DNA from: JBOGWY01 sp050694015
GTDB lineage: Bacteria > Actinomycetota > CADDZG01 > WHSQ01
Direction of reading: 5' to 3'
Length of the DNA stretch: 7,275 nt
Assembly (NCBI GenBank): GCA_050694015.1
Contig: JBOGWY010000262.1
Location: 1-7,275, forward strand
In this document: piece after piece, positions 1 through 5,737 of the stretch
Layout: each line of letters opens with the position of its first letter
Position numbering within the stretch: position 1 is the stretch's first letter
Notes under the pieces: generated by a model
Database searches by the model: none
What the model was told of the DNA's origin: nothing
Seen by the model: the letters and a program-made list of their open reading frames with translations, nothing else
Program-made: the position numbers and the translations under genes

Positions 1-1
1 G

Positions 2-292
2 ACGACTCCTTTGTTGTCGATCTGCTGGCCCGACACGGAAGACGAGGTGACGACGACGCTCCACGCGCCCTATTTCGGATTGCACCGAGCGGTGTGGTCG
101 CCGGACGACACCGTCGACTTCCAGTTGCCCTACGGCGAGTGGATACGTCTGTTCCGTGCGAACCATCTCGCGATCGAGGACCTGATCGAGATCCAGCCGC
201 CCAAGGGAGCACGTACGACGTTCCCGGGTCGCCCGCTCAAATGGGCGCGCCGCTGGCCGGCCGAGATGATCTGGAAGGTCCGCAAGGAGTAA
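2..292 (+). CDS. Class I SAM-dependent methyltransferase, C-terminal part (5' end outside window)
   Basis: The reading frame is open from the first bases, so this is the tail (96 residues) of a longer gene; the ATG at 11 is internal. The visible part contains a DYFG-like segment (APYFGLHR), then VDFQLPYGEWIRLFR, an IEDLIEIQPP stretch and a WARRWPAEMIWKVRK ending. From memory this is the characteristic end of a family of actinobacterial class I methyltransferases, in which LPYGEWIRLLR precedes the last strands and the protein ends WARRWPAEEIWKARK. The SAM-binding Rossmann motifs would lie upstream and are not visible, so the assignment rests on the C-terminal signature only, and the substrate is unknown. 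The gene ends 12 bp before the stop of the convergent membrane-protein gene, with no terminator hairpin between them. Confidence 0.8.
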   Translation, partial: TTPLLSICWPDTEDEVTTTLHAPYFGLHRAVWSPDDTVDFQLPYGEWIRLFRANHLAIEDLIEIQPPKGARTTFPGRPLKWARRWPAEMIWKVRKE

Positions 293-301
293 GGAGTAAG
301 G
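284..301. repeat. 7-bp tandem duplication over the methyltransferase stop codon
   Basis: The unit AAGGAGT occurs twice (284-290 and 291-297) and is followed by a partial third copy, AAGG. It spans the TAA stop of the methyltransferase and almost fills the 12-bp gap to the convergent gene. It looks like a small slippage duplication. It resembles a Shine-Dalgarno sequence but no start codon follows at a useful distance. Confidence 0.7.
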
Positions 302-304
302 GGT

Positions 305-1087
305 TCAGCTGCTCGTCGTCCGTGGTAGCGGCAGGAAGACCCCGAGTATCCGCTTGAGAAGATCGCGGCCTTTCGAGATCCACGACGCTCCGAACGCGTA
401 GACCGAAACGACCTCACCCACGTATAGGGGCGTGAGGCCGAACGGTTCGACCGATACGAGCCTGCCGAGTGCGACCCACGCGACCGCCGCGAGGATGAGG
501 ACCCCGCAGGTGCGATGGAACCGAGCCTGCTTGCGGCTACCGACGTGCTTCTGTTCGCGCGTGGCGAAGACGAAACAGATCGCGGCGAGGCTCAGGATGA
601 AGATCGCGGCGGAGATGTAGTGGATCGTTGCCACGGCCATCTCCCCGAACGCTTGCTGCAACTGCGTGCAGCCCGCAGGGATCGGATCGCTGCCGCAGAG
701 TGGTGCATCATCGGCCAGGTTGGGACGCGTCGTGGGCAGGAACGCAACGCCGAGGGCCGCGATCCCCGCCGTCGAACTGAGGACGAAATCCCACGTCGCC
801 CGCTGACCGGCCATGTAGGTGATCAGCAGAAAGCCGGTCACGCACAATGCGCCCACGAAGAGATCGCGGGCACCCGAGTGGTAGTACGCACTGAGCGAGC
901 CGCGCACCAACCACCCGCCCCTGAGGAAGAACCCGTCGAGCGCGAACAGAAGCGTTGGAAGTAGCACGCCGATGAATCCGACCACCAGTCGGATCAGCAA
1001 GTAAGAACGGGCATACAGCACCCGGGGATCGTCGACATCACCCAGATCCGCCGGCCGCTCGAAGCTATCGGTGGACAGCCTGCCCAT
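305..1087 (-). CDS. Six-TM integral membrane protein of unknown function
   Basis: A 260-aa hydrophobic protein. Likely membrane segments lie at about residues 30-51, 74-93, 100-118, 150-176, 192-212 and 220-238. Conserved-looking polar motifs sit at membrane edges: SLSAYYH (64-70) followed by RDLFVGAL (74-81), IHYISAA (155-161) and LYVGE (221-225). The loop between TM3 and TM4 holds Cys131 and Cys140, which could form a disulfide if the loop faces outside. I recognise the SxSAYYH...RDxFVGAL pattern as belonging to an uncharacterised bacterial membrane family (DUF998/Frag1-like in general appearance), but no function is known to me. The start ATG at 1087 was chosen because the protein begins naturally there and an AGGAG lies at 1101-1105 (13-nt spacer), with a run of seven G between them. 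The open frame continues about 100 codons further upstream, but that stretch is arginine/proline-rich and overlaps the divergent USP-like gene, so it is not coding. Confidence 0.75.
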   Translation of the reverse strand: MGRLSTDSFERPADLGDVDDPRVLYARSYLLIRLVVGFIGVLLPTLLFALDGFFLRGGWLVRGSLSAYYHSGARDLFVGALCVTGFLLITYMAGQRATWDFVLSSTAGIAALGVAFLPTTRPNLADDAPLCGSDPIPAGCTQLQQAFGEMAVATIHYISAAIFILSLAAICFVFATREQKHVGSRKQARFHRTCGVLILAAVAWVALGRLVSVEPFGLTPLYVGEVVSVYAFGASWISKGRDLLKRILGVFLPLPRTTSS

Positions 1088-1233
1088 GGTCCCCCCCACG
1101 CTCCTACGCTCGCGGGCCAAAGATACGGCGTTGTGGCGGCAAGCCCGGAGTAGCTCGTCCACAGGAGTAGCCTGTGAGGACGTGATGATCGGGGGCGGCC
1201 ACACCGGATCGTTGCCCGACCACCCAGGGTGCC

Positions 1234-1238
1234 GGAGG
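1234..1238 (+). promoter_or_regulatory. Shine-Dalgarno GGAGG deciding the start of the USP-like gene
   Basis: GGAGG lies 8 nt before GTG 1247, the ideal distance. The upstream in-frame GTG at 1229 has no comparable site and the SD would fall inside that reading, so 1247 is preferred. Confidence 0.7.
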
Positions 1239-1246
1239 TGGTGGAC

Positions 1247-1678
1247 GTGGAGCCAAGAAGGGTCCTTGTCGTCGCTAACCAAACCTCGGGGGGCTCCGAG
1301 TTGCGCTCGGAGATCCTCGGCCGGGTGAAGGAGGAACCTCACGTCTTCACGCTTATCGTCCCGGCGACTCCGCCTCGGGAACATCTCGTGTTCACGGATG
1401 AAGAAGCCGTCTCGCTGGCAGGACGACGCCTCGAGAACGCACTCGCCGCGTTGCGCAAGGAAGGTGTCGAGATCACCGGACGCGTCGGAGACGCGTCGCC
1501 GGTTCTGGCGATCGCCGACGCGTTACTGATCGATTCCTACGACGAGATCCTCCTGTCGACCCTTCCGGCCGGCGTGTCTCGGTGGCTCAAAGGGGACCTC
1601 CCCGATCGCGTCCGGCGCCGCTTCGACGTGCCGGTGACCGTGGTGATCGCCGAACCGGCCCCGGCCCCCGTTTCCTGA
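1247..1678 (+). CDS. Universal stress protein (UspA)-like protein, actinobacterial type
   Basis: A 143-aa soluble alpha/beta protein. It opens with a strand RRVLVVANQT, has a second strand FTLIVPATPP (about residues 34-43), a helix of the type EAVSLAGRRLENALAALR, a GRVGDASPVLAIADAL segment, and a C-terminal block EILLSTLPAGVSRWLKGDLP ahead of FDVPVTVV. This order matches a USP-like family that I know from high-GC actinobacteria, where the terminal block reads STLPPGVSRWLRxDLPxRV. The classical ATP-binding GxxGxxGS motif of UspA is not evident, since that position reads STLPAGVSRWL, so nucleotide binding is doubtful. Members are usually annotated as universal stress or hypothetical proteins and no reaction is established. 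A small C2H2 zinc-finger-like gene starts two bases after the stop, so the two are probably co-transcribed and translationally coupled. Start GTG 1247 was chosen by its SD; 1229 is the longer alternative. Confidence 0.8.
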   Translation: MEPRRVLVVANQTSGGSELRSEILGRVKEEPHVFTLIVPATPPREHLVFTDEEAVSLAGRRLENALAALRKEGVEITGRVGDASPVLAIADALLIDSYDEILLSTLPAGVSRWLKGDLPDRVRRRFDVPVTVVIAEPAPAPVS

Positions 1679-1680
1679 GG

Positions 1681-1872
1681 ATGGACGTCTATCAGTGCCC
1701 GGGATGCAAGCTGCGCTTCGCGCTTGCGAACGAGTTGCTCAACCACATCACGCTCGACCACCCGAACTTCGACGTGCGATCCAAGAGCGAAGAGGATGAG
1801 CTGCTGAGCGCGGCGCACCGACACCGTCACGCCCAGTCCTACCGGGCGGGGAACGACAAGAACGCTCCTTAG
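1681..1872 (+). CDS. Small protein with a single C2H2-type zinc-finger pattern
   Basis: A 63-aa protein. The spacing Cys6-X2-Cys9-X12-His22-X4-His27 matches the classical C2H2 finger, including the hydrophobic core positions: Tyr4 two before the first Cys, Phe13 after X3, and Leu19 three before the first His. The finger is followed by LDHPNFDV and a charged tail with a His/Arg cluster (HRHRH, about residues 47-51). Such single-finger mini-proteins occur in actinobacteria. They are shorter than, and differ in spacing from, the Ros/MucR regulators (shorter helix, X9 to the first His). The role is unknown; DNA, RNA or protein binding are all possible. The gene starts 2 bp after the TGA of the USP-like gene (TGAGGATG). 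Its only SD-like bases (GAGG) abut the ATG, so translation probably depends on ribosomes arriving from upstream. It is buried inside a longer open frame whose upstream part overlaps the USP-like gene and is not real. Confidence 0.75.
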   Translation: MDVYQCPGCKLRFALANELLNHITLDHPNFDVRSKSEEDELLSAAHRHRHAQSYRAGNDKNAP

Positions 1873-1957
1873 GTCCGACGCGATACCTACGGCCGTCCCG
1901 CGTCCGAGGACTCCTTCGCGCGGCGCGATGCTGGGTATGTCCGCAACCCCCGACGCC

Positions 1958-1962
1958 GGAGG
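1958..1962 (+). promoter_or_regulatory. Shine-Dalgarno GGAGG deciding the pncA start
   Basis: GGAGG sits 7 nt before GTG 1970. The upstream in-frame ATGs at 1928 and 1937 have no SD-like sequence and would add a non-conserved Ala/Gly-rich leader. Confidence 0.75.
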
Positions 1963-1969
1963 TGCTGCC

Positions 1970-2554
1970 GTGATCTCCTATGACGAAACGACGGCGCTTA
2001 TCGTCGTCGACGTTCAGAACGACTTCGCCGATCCCAACGGGAGCCTCTACGTGAGCGACGGAGACAAGGTCGTCCCGACGATCAACGACGAGATCGAGCG
2101 CGCGCTCTCCTCCGGAGCCGCCGTCTTCTACACACAGGACTGGCACCCGGCGTCGACCCCACACTTCGAGAAGGACGGCGGCATCTGGCCGGTGCATTGC
2201 GTGATGGACACGTGGGGCGCGGCGCTCCATCCCGACCTCGCCGTCACGGGCGAGATCGTCCGCAAGGGATCACGAGGTGAAGACGGCTACTCCGGCTTCA
2301 CGGAGCGGGACCCCGTGACCGGAGCGGAGAAACCGACCCCGCTCGAGCAGATGCTGCGCGACAGAAGGATCGAACGCGTCGTCGTGGTCGGGCTCGCCAC
2401 CGATTACTGCGTGAAAGCGACGGCACTAGACGCGCTCGGGCGCGATCTCGACGTCACCGTCATGCGCGACGCGGTGCGGGCGGTCGACCGGGAGCCCGGC
2501 GACGGGGACGCGGCACTGCGCGAGTTGGAAGCGGCCGGCGCCGCGCTTAGATGA
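1970..2554 (+). CDS. pncA: Nicotinamidase (nicotinamide amidohydrolase)
   Basis: It hydrolyses nicotinamide to nicotinate and ammonia in the cytosol, the first step of NAD salvage by the Preiss-Handler route. The 194-aa protein is of normal length for the isochorismatase-like cysteine hydrolase family. The catalytic triad is visible: Asp14 in VDVQNDF, Lys99 in RKGSRGEDGYSGF, and Cys147 in ATDYCVKAT. The metal-site residues match those of known PncA proteins: Asp57 and His59 in TQDWHP, His65, and His76 in WPVHC. The K-G-x-x...YSGF context and the metal site argue for nicotinamidase over isochorismatase. The gene overlaps the nicotinate phosphoribosyltransferase gene by four bases (ATGA), so the product of this enzyme is the substrate of the next one. 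Start GTG 1970 is supported by a well-placed GGAGG; the ATG at 1928 is an alternative that would add 14 residues. Confidence 0.95.
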   Translation: MISYDETTALIVVDVQNDFADPNGSLYVSDGDKVVPTINDEIERALSSGAAVFYTQDWHPASTPHFEKDGGIWPVHCVMDTWGAALHPDLAVTGEIVRKGSRGEDGYSGFTERDPVTGAEKPTPLEQMLRDRRIERVVVVGLATDYCVKATALDALGRDLDVTVMRDAVRAVDREPGDGDAALRELEAAGAALR

Positions 2555-3894
2555 TCTGCGTCACGCCGGGTAACGCGGCACTCCTGACCGATCTCTACGA
2601 GCTCACCATGGCCGATAGCTACTACCGGCGCGGGATGCGGCAGATGGCGACGTTCGACCTCTTCGTTCGTAACCTGCCGTCGAAGCGCAACTTCCTCGTC
2701 GCGTGCGGCCTCGAAGAGGCACTCGGGTACCTCGAGAACCTCACGTTCGACGACGAGGGCATCGACTATCTGCGATCACTGGAGATGTTCTCTGACGGAT
2801 TCTTGGAACACCTGCGGACGCTGTCGTTCACGGGCGACGTCTGTGCGATCGCGGAGGGAGAGATCGCGTTCGCGGGCGAGCCGCTGCTGCGCGTGACGGC
2901 CCCGTTGATCGAGGCCCAGATCGTCGAGACGTTCCTGCTCAACTGCATAACGTTCCAGACGATGGTCGCGTCGAAAGCGGCGCGCGTCGCGCTCGCGAGC
3001 GGGACGCGGCAGTTCGTCGATTTCGGGGCCCGACGGACACACGGTGCCGATGCGGCATTGAAGGCGGCTCGAGCGTCTTACGTCGCGGGCGCGGCCGCGA
3101 CCTCCAACGTGCTCGCCGGGGACGCGTACGGGATCCCCGTCACCGGAACGATGGCGCACTCGTACATCATGGCCTTCCCCACGGAGATCGACGCGTTCCG
3201 TGCGTTCGCCCGCGACTTCCCCCATCACAGTGTGCTCCTGGTCGACACGTTCGATACCGAGGCCGGCGCGCGCCGCGCGGTCCAGGTTGCGCAGGAACTG
3301 AAGGACGAGGGGTGCGAGCTGATGGGCGTGAGACTCGATTCCGGCGACCTGGACGCGCTGTCTCGCTCGGTCCGAACGATCCTCGACGACGCCGGGTTAC
3401 GCGACGTGAAGATCGTTGCGTCCGGCGATCTCGACGAGTACCGCGTCGACGAACTCGTCGCCGCCGGCGCGCCGATCGACTCCTTCGGCGTCGGCACCCA
3501 GCTCGGCACGAGTGGAGACGCTCCCTCGCTCGGTGGCGTCTACAAGCTCGTCGCGGAGAACGGGCGGCCGAAGATGAAGCTGTCGACGGGCAAGGTCACG
3601 CTTCCGGGCATCAAGCAGGTCTTCCGGACGTCGCGCGGTGGCGTCTACGAGCGTGACGTCATCGCGCTCGACGACGAGGAAGTCGACGGCCGTCCACTTT
3701 TGCAGCTCGTTATGAAAGAAGGGCGTCTTATCGTCGAACACGATCCGCTCGAACTCATCCGGGAGCGGTGCCTCGACGGCCTCAACCATCTGCCGGAGGA
3801 CCTGAAGTCGCTGGAGCGCCGGACGCCCTTCGAGGTCGCGCTGTCGCCGCGGCTCGACGCCCTCGTGTCCGAGACCCTGGGACGCGGTGGATAA
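2551..3894 (+). CDS. pncB: Nicotinate phosphoribosyltransferase
   Basis: It joins nicotinate to PRPP, coupled to ATP hydrolysis, to give nicotinate mononucleotide (NaMN), the second step of the Preiss-Handler NAD salvage route. The 447-aa protein begins LLTDLYELTMADSYYRRG, the family N-terminal signature. Further motifs are FDFGARRTHG (about residues 157-165), the GTMAHS segment with His203, the likely auto-phosphorylated histidine, VDTFDT (231-236), GVRLDSGDL (259-267), VASGDLDEY (289-297) and GVGTQLGTSGD (313-323). Length and motif order are those of a complete bacterial NAPRTase. Its ATG overlaps the pncA stop (ATGA), which implies translational coupling and equal dosage of the two enzymes. 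A histidine phosphatase gene follows 33 bp downstream. Confidence 0.96.
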   Translation: MICVTPGNAALLTDLYELTMADSYYRRGMRQMATFDLFVRNLPSKRNFLVACGLEEALGYLENLTFDDEGIDYLRSLEMFSDGFLEHLRTLSFTGDVCAIAEGEIAFAGEPLLRVTAPLIEAQIVETFLLNCITFQTMVASKAARVALASGTRQFVDFGARRTHGADAALKAARASYVAGAAATSNVLAGDAYGIPVTGTMAHSYIMAFPTEIDAFRAFARDFPHHSVLLVDTFDTEAGARRAVQVAQELKDEGCELMGVRLDSGDLDALSRSVRTILDDAGLRDVKIVASGDLDEYRVDELVAAGAPIDSFGVGTQLGTSGDAPSLGGVYKLVAENGRPKMKLSTGKVTLPGIKQVFRTSRGGVYERDVIALDDEEVDGRPLLQLVMKEGRLIVEHDPLELIRERCLDGLNHLPEDLKSLERRTPFEVALSPRLDALVSETLGRGG

Positions 3895-3918
3895 CGCTTC
3901 GCGAGGTCCCGTCAAAAT

Positions 3919-3923
3919 GGAGG
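3919..3923 (+). promoter_or_regulatory. Shine-Dalgarno GGAGG of the histidine phosphatase gene
   Basis: GGAGG precedes ATG 3928 by 4 nt, a slightly tight spacing. It gives this gene its own ribosome binding site even though it probably shares the pncA-pncB transcript. Confidence 0.6.
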
Positions 3924-3927
3924 CGGC

Positions 3928-4446
3928 ATGAAGACGATCGATCTGCGGCGTCACACCGCCGCCGACGGCGACGTCCTCACGGCCGACGGTGTCCGCGCGG
4001 CACTCGATATCGGCGCGCGACTAGACGGCGATTACGACCTGTTCATCTCGTCGGGAGCGCAACGGGCAACACAGACGCTCGCGTGCCTTCTCGCGGGGTC
4101 GGGCATGCGAGTGAACGGTGGCGTCGTCGTGGATACGCGCTTCCGCAGCGACGTCGAGGACCGGTGGAAGGCCGCGTACCAGGTGGCCGGAGCCGGCGAC
4201 ATCGCGTCGTTCGAACGTGCCGACCCCGACCTCGTCAAAAACGAGTCGTCGGCGCTGGGCGACGCGCTGGCGGGTGTGTTCGCCGCCCTCCCGGACGGAG
4301 GCCGTGCGCTGATAGTCGGCCACTCACCGATGCAAGAGGCGGCCGTTTACGGATCGACCGGCGAGATCGTCGACCCGCTCGCGAAAGGTGCGGGGATACG
4401 AGTGGTGCTAGAGAACGACGCCTATCGTGTCGCCTCGCTTCCGTAA
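3928..4446 (+). CDS. Histidine phosphatase family protein (SixA/phosphoglycerate mutase-like)
   Basis: A 172-aa protein with the core residues of the histidine phosphatase superfamily: Arg8-His9 at the end of the first strand (DLRRHT, His9 being the presumed phospho-acceptor), Arg46 in ISSGAQRATQT, and His132 in LIVGHSP. The third residue of the usual RHG motif is Thr10 instead of Gly. The small size and layout resemble SixA-type phosphatases more than the larger phosphoglycerate mutases. The C-terminal IVDPLAKGAGIRVV segment also occurs in small actinobacterial members. The substrate cannot be read from sequence. The gene lies 33 bp after pncB and probably belongs to the same operon, which makes a phosphorylated metabolite or protein connected with NAD salvage possible, but this is only inference. 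No terminator is visible immediately after it. Confidence 0.85.
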   Translation: MKTIDLRRHTAADGDVLTADGVRAALDIGARLDGDYDLFISSGAQRATQTLACLLAGSGMRVNGGVVVDTRFRSDVEDRWKAAYQVAGAGDIASFERADPDLVKNESSALGDALAGVFAALPDGGRALIVGHSPMQEAAVYGSTGEIVDPLAKGAGIRVVLENDAYRVASLP

Positions 4447-4600
4447 AGCTAACCGGCGGAAGTCGTGATGCGCGACCTGCACTAACGCGACGCGCGTAGC
4501 CCGACGCGATATGTCCCTGCCTGCATCGCATCACTCATGCCACTCGTTTAATGCGATCGGCTATCCGGGTATCACACGCGAGATGGAGTCCGCACGGACG

Positions 4601-4608
4601 AAAGGAGG
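4601..4608 (+). promoter_or_regulatory. Strong Shine-Dalgarno AAAGGAGG of the secreted protein gene
   Basis: A near-perfect anti-SD complement 5 nt before ATG 4614. It fixes the start at the signal-peptide Met and rules out the in-frame ATG at 4551, whose extra 21 residues include a charged stretch before the signal peptide. Confidence 0.85.
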
Positions 4609-4613
4609 ACTGG

Positions 4614-5132
4614 ATGAAACGGCTCATCATCATGTCCGCCTGCGTGAGCGCTCTCCTTCTGGGTCCACTGGGCGGAACGGTTTCGGCGAACGACGCCGAG
4701 CCGCATGGGGTGACGTGTTCATTGTCGGGGAAGGCAACCTTCTCGAAGGGCCTCACCGACGAACCAAAGATGGTGAACTACAAGTTCACGGGGATGCTCG
4801 ACGATTGTGAATCGTCAGACGACTCGCTCAAGTCGGGCCACGTCGTGGCAACGGGTTCCGGAGAACTGAGCTGTGAGTACGGGACCAGTAAGGGCACGGC
4901 GAAGGTGCACTGGAACAACGACAACATGACCGCCGTCGAGTTCTCGACGACCGACATCGGCGCGATGGTCGACGTCGAGACGGCCGTTACCGAAAGTAAC
5001 GAGCCCGCTGCAGCGAAGGGCGACTCGGGTCGTGGTTCGCTCGTGTTCCAAGCCAACCCCGAGGAATGCAACCAGAAGGGCGGAGTCGAGACCGCCAGCT
5101 TCGACGGAACGATCGGTAGTTCCGGCGGCTAG
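4614..5132 (+). CDS. Secreted four-cysteine protein of unknown function
   Basis: A 172-aa precursor with a clear Sec signal peptide: MKR, a hydrophobic core about residues 4-21, and a likely cleavage after Val-Ser-Ala25. The mature part of about 147 residues has exactly four cysteines (35, 65, 87, 152), consistent with two disulfides. Its pattern of short alternating strands rich in Ser, Thr, Gly and Asp (VTCSLSGKATFSKGL, YKFTGMLDDC, GSGELSCEYG, VEFSTTDIGAMV, ASFDGTIG) suggests an all-beta fold. I have seen similar TFSxGL...FxGxLxxC...GxLxCxxG...PxxC proteins annotated as hypothetical secreted proteins in actinobacteria; no function is known to me. The mature protein is acidic. There is no lipobox (Cys10 lies inside the hydrophobic core, not at a cleavage site), no TM anchor and no sorting signal, so it is probably released. 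It appears monocistronic, with 167 bp upstream and a hairpin terminator 18 bp after its stop. Confidence 0.75.
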   Translation: MKRLIIMSACVSALLLGPLGGTVSANDAEPHGVTCSLSGKATFSKGLTDEPKMVNYKFTGMLDDCESSDDSLKSGHVVATGSGELSCEYGTSKGTAKVHWNNDNMTAVEFSTTDIGAMVDVETAVTESNEPAAAKGDSGRGSLVFQANPEECNQKGGVETASFDGTIGSSGG

Positions 5133-5149
5133 CGACTCCTCGTAACAAC

Positions 5150-5182
5150 AAAGGGCACCCGTTATATAGGCGGGTGCCCTTT
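5150..5182. terminator. Rho-independent, probably bidirectional terminator
   Basis: A perfect 12-bp inverted repeat, AAAGGGCACCCG (5150-5161) and CGGGTGCCCTTT (5171-5182), is separated by a 9-nt AT-rich loop. On + it ends with TTTCTGCGTT after the secreted-protein gene. On - it ends with TTTGTTGTT, 14 bp after the stop of the MTH938-type gene. Both flanking genes converge on it, so it can end both transcripts; the U-tract is better on the minus strand. Confidence 0.9.
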
Positions 5183-5195
5183 CTGCGTTACGTGT

Positions 5196-5531
5196 CTAGC
5201 AAGTGAGATGTAACGCGGCCGCAGTCTGCCGCGGGTCCAGCTCGTTGTAGCGAGTGACCGCGTCGCCCGTGTCGAGCACCTCGATAGAGATCCCGCGCGC
5301 CTCGAGGTCGCGCAAAGCACCTTCGTTGGGCGTCATCCGACCGTAGGCGCCGCGGCCGATGATCAGTCGCTCGGGAAGCTCGTCGATCACGTCGGCGAGA
5401 TCGTCCATGTCGAGCGAGTGGCCTTCCTTCCGCCACCACTCGGGTACGACACGTTCCGGCAGCACGATGACGTCCTTGGTGTGCTCGACGCCGTCGATCA
5501 CGATGTGCCCGAAGTCGTACTGGTCGATCAC
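5196..5531 (-). CDS. MTH938 domain-containing protein (NDUFAF3/AAMDC-type fold)
   Basis: A 111-aa single-domain protein. It opens with IDQYDFGHIVIDG, then KDVIVLPERVVPEWWRKEGH (WWRKEGH at 32-38), LIIGRGAYGRM (57-66), an ISIEVLDT strand, AVTRYNEL, and the terminal AALHLTC. These are the family hallmarks: the (Y/F)xFG start, the W-x-R-x-x-G-H motif, the GxGxxGxM nucleotide-like loop, and the ending x-A-A-x-x-H-L-T-C. The family includes archaeal MTH938, human AAMDC and the complex I assembly factor NDUFAF3; the biochemical role in bacteria is not established. Start GTG 5531 overlaps the TAG stop of the proline-rich gene by one base (TAGTG), so it is very likely translated by re-initiation. A GGAG about 11 nt upstream is a weak site of its own. 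The same frame stays open for about 390 codons more, antisense to the CapA-like gene, but that part is not coding. Confidence 0.88.
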   Translation of the reverse strand: MIDQYDFGHIVIDGVEHTKDVIVLPERVVPEWWRKEGHSLDMDDLADVIDELPERLIIGRGAYGRMTPNEGALRDLEARGISIEVLDTGDAVTRYNELDPRQTAAALHLTC

Positions 5532-5737
5532 TACGGCAGCGGCTCCGGTTGAGGCGGCGGGATCGGCTGCGGCGGCGGCTGGGGGATCGGCTCCGGGAAC
5601 GGATCGGGCGGCATGGGCTGCGGCGGGTACGGTTCCGGTGGCTGGGGGCCGGGGAACGGATCGGGCGGGAACGGCCCCGGCGACGGTGTGGGGTCGGGTC
5701 GCTCGAGCCTCGGCTTGGTTCGTCGGCGTGTCAACAT
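5531..5737 (-). CDS. Proline-rich small protein (about half proline)
   Basis: A 68-aa protein with a basic N-terminus (LTRRRTKPRLER) followed by about 55 residues in which nearly every second residue is proline: PDPTPSPGPFPP, two PPDPFP units, PPEPYPPQP, and two PPP tracts near the end. I count 33 prolines in 68 residues. There is no signal peptide or membrane segment. The composition predicts an extended polyproline-II rod and translation that depends on EF-P. No enzyme family is recognisable. That the gene is real is supported by an excellent Shine-Dalgarno (GGGAGGAG, 8 nt before ATG 5737) and by its stop overlapping the start of the conserved MTH938-type gene as TAGTG. GTG 5740, directly before the ATG, is an equally possible start. 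Function is unknown; a scaffold or SH3/WW-like ligand role is only a guess, and it may act mainly in cis as a translational leader. Confidence 0.7.
   Translation of the reverse strand: MLTRRRTKPRLERPDPTPSPGPFPPDPFPGPQPPEPYPPQPMPPDPFPEPIPQPPPQPIPPPQPEPLP
5595..5668 (-). repeat. In-frame 17-bp direct repeat inside the proline-rich gene
   Basis: GGGAACGGATCGGGCGG occurs exactly at 5595-5611 and 5652-5668. The 57-bp offset equals 19 codons, and both copies encode PPDPFP. This suggests growth of the gene by internal duplication. Confidence 0.75.

Noticed and set aside
1088..1246. Promoter elements in the divergent region between the membrane-protein and USP-like genes
   Set aside because: Both genes need promoters here, but no hexamer pair with proper spacing could be recognised by eye.
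1088..1384. N-terminal extension of about 100 codons on the membrane protein
   Set aside because: It overlaps the divergent USP-like gene, has low-complexity Arg/Pro/His composition, and a start with upstream AGGAG is available at 1087.
1877..1904. Inverted repeat GACGCG...CGCGTC upstream of pncA as an NAD-regulator site or terminator
   Set aside because: Six-base arms made only of common GC motifs with a 16-nt loop, no T-tract, and no resemblance to NiaR or NrtR sites that I could confirm.
3768..4499. Plus-strand 243-codon frame over the end of pncB and the histidine phosphatase
   Set aside because: It is an Arg-rich shadow in another frame of two well-supported genes, with no recognisable domain.
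1875..4511. An 11-bp sequence, CCGACGCGATA, found in two intergenic regions (1875-1885 and 4501-4511)
   Set aside because: In GC-rich DNA an 11-bp match is near chance. The two sites stand at different distances from their downstream starts and have no shared flanks.
4447..4613. Possible small gene, riboswitch or promoter in the gap before the secreted-protein gene
   Set aside because: The only open frame is a shadow of the downstream gene. TTTAATGCG near 4548 is AT-rich but has no convincing -35 partner, and no folded element stands out.
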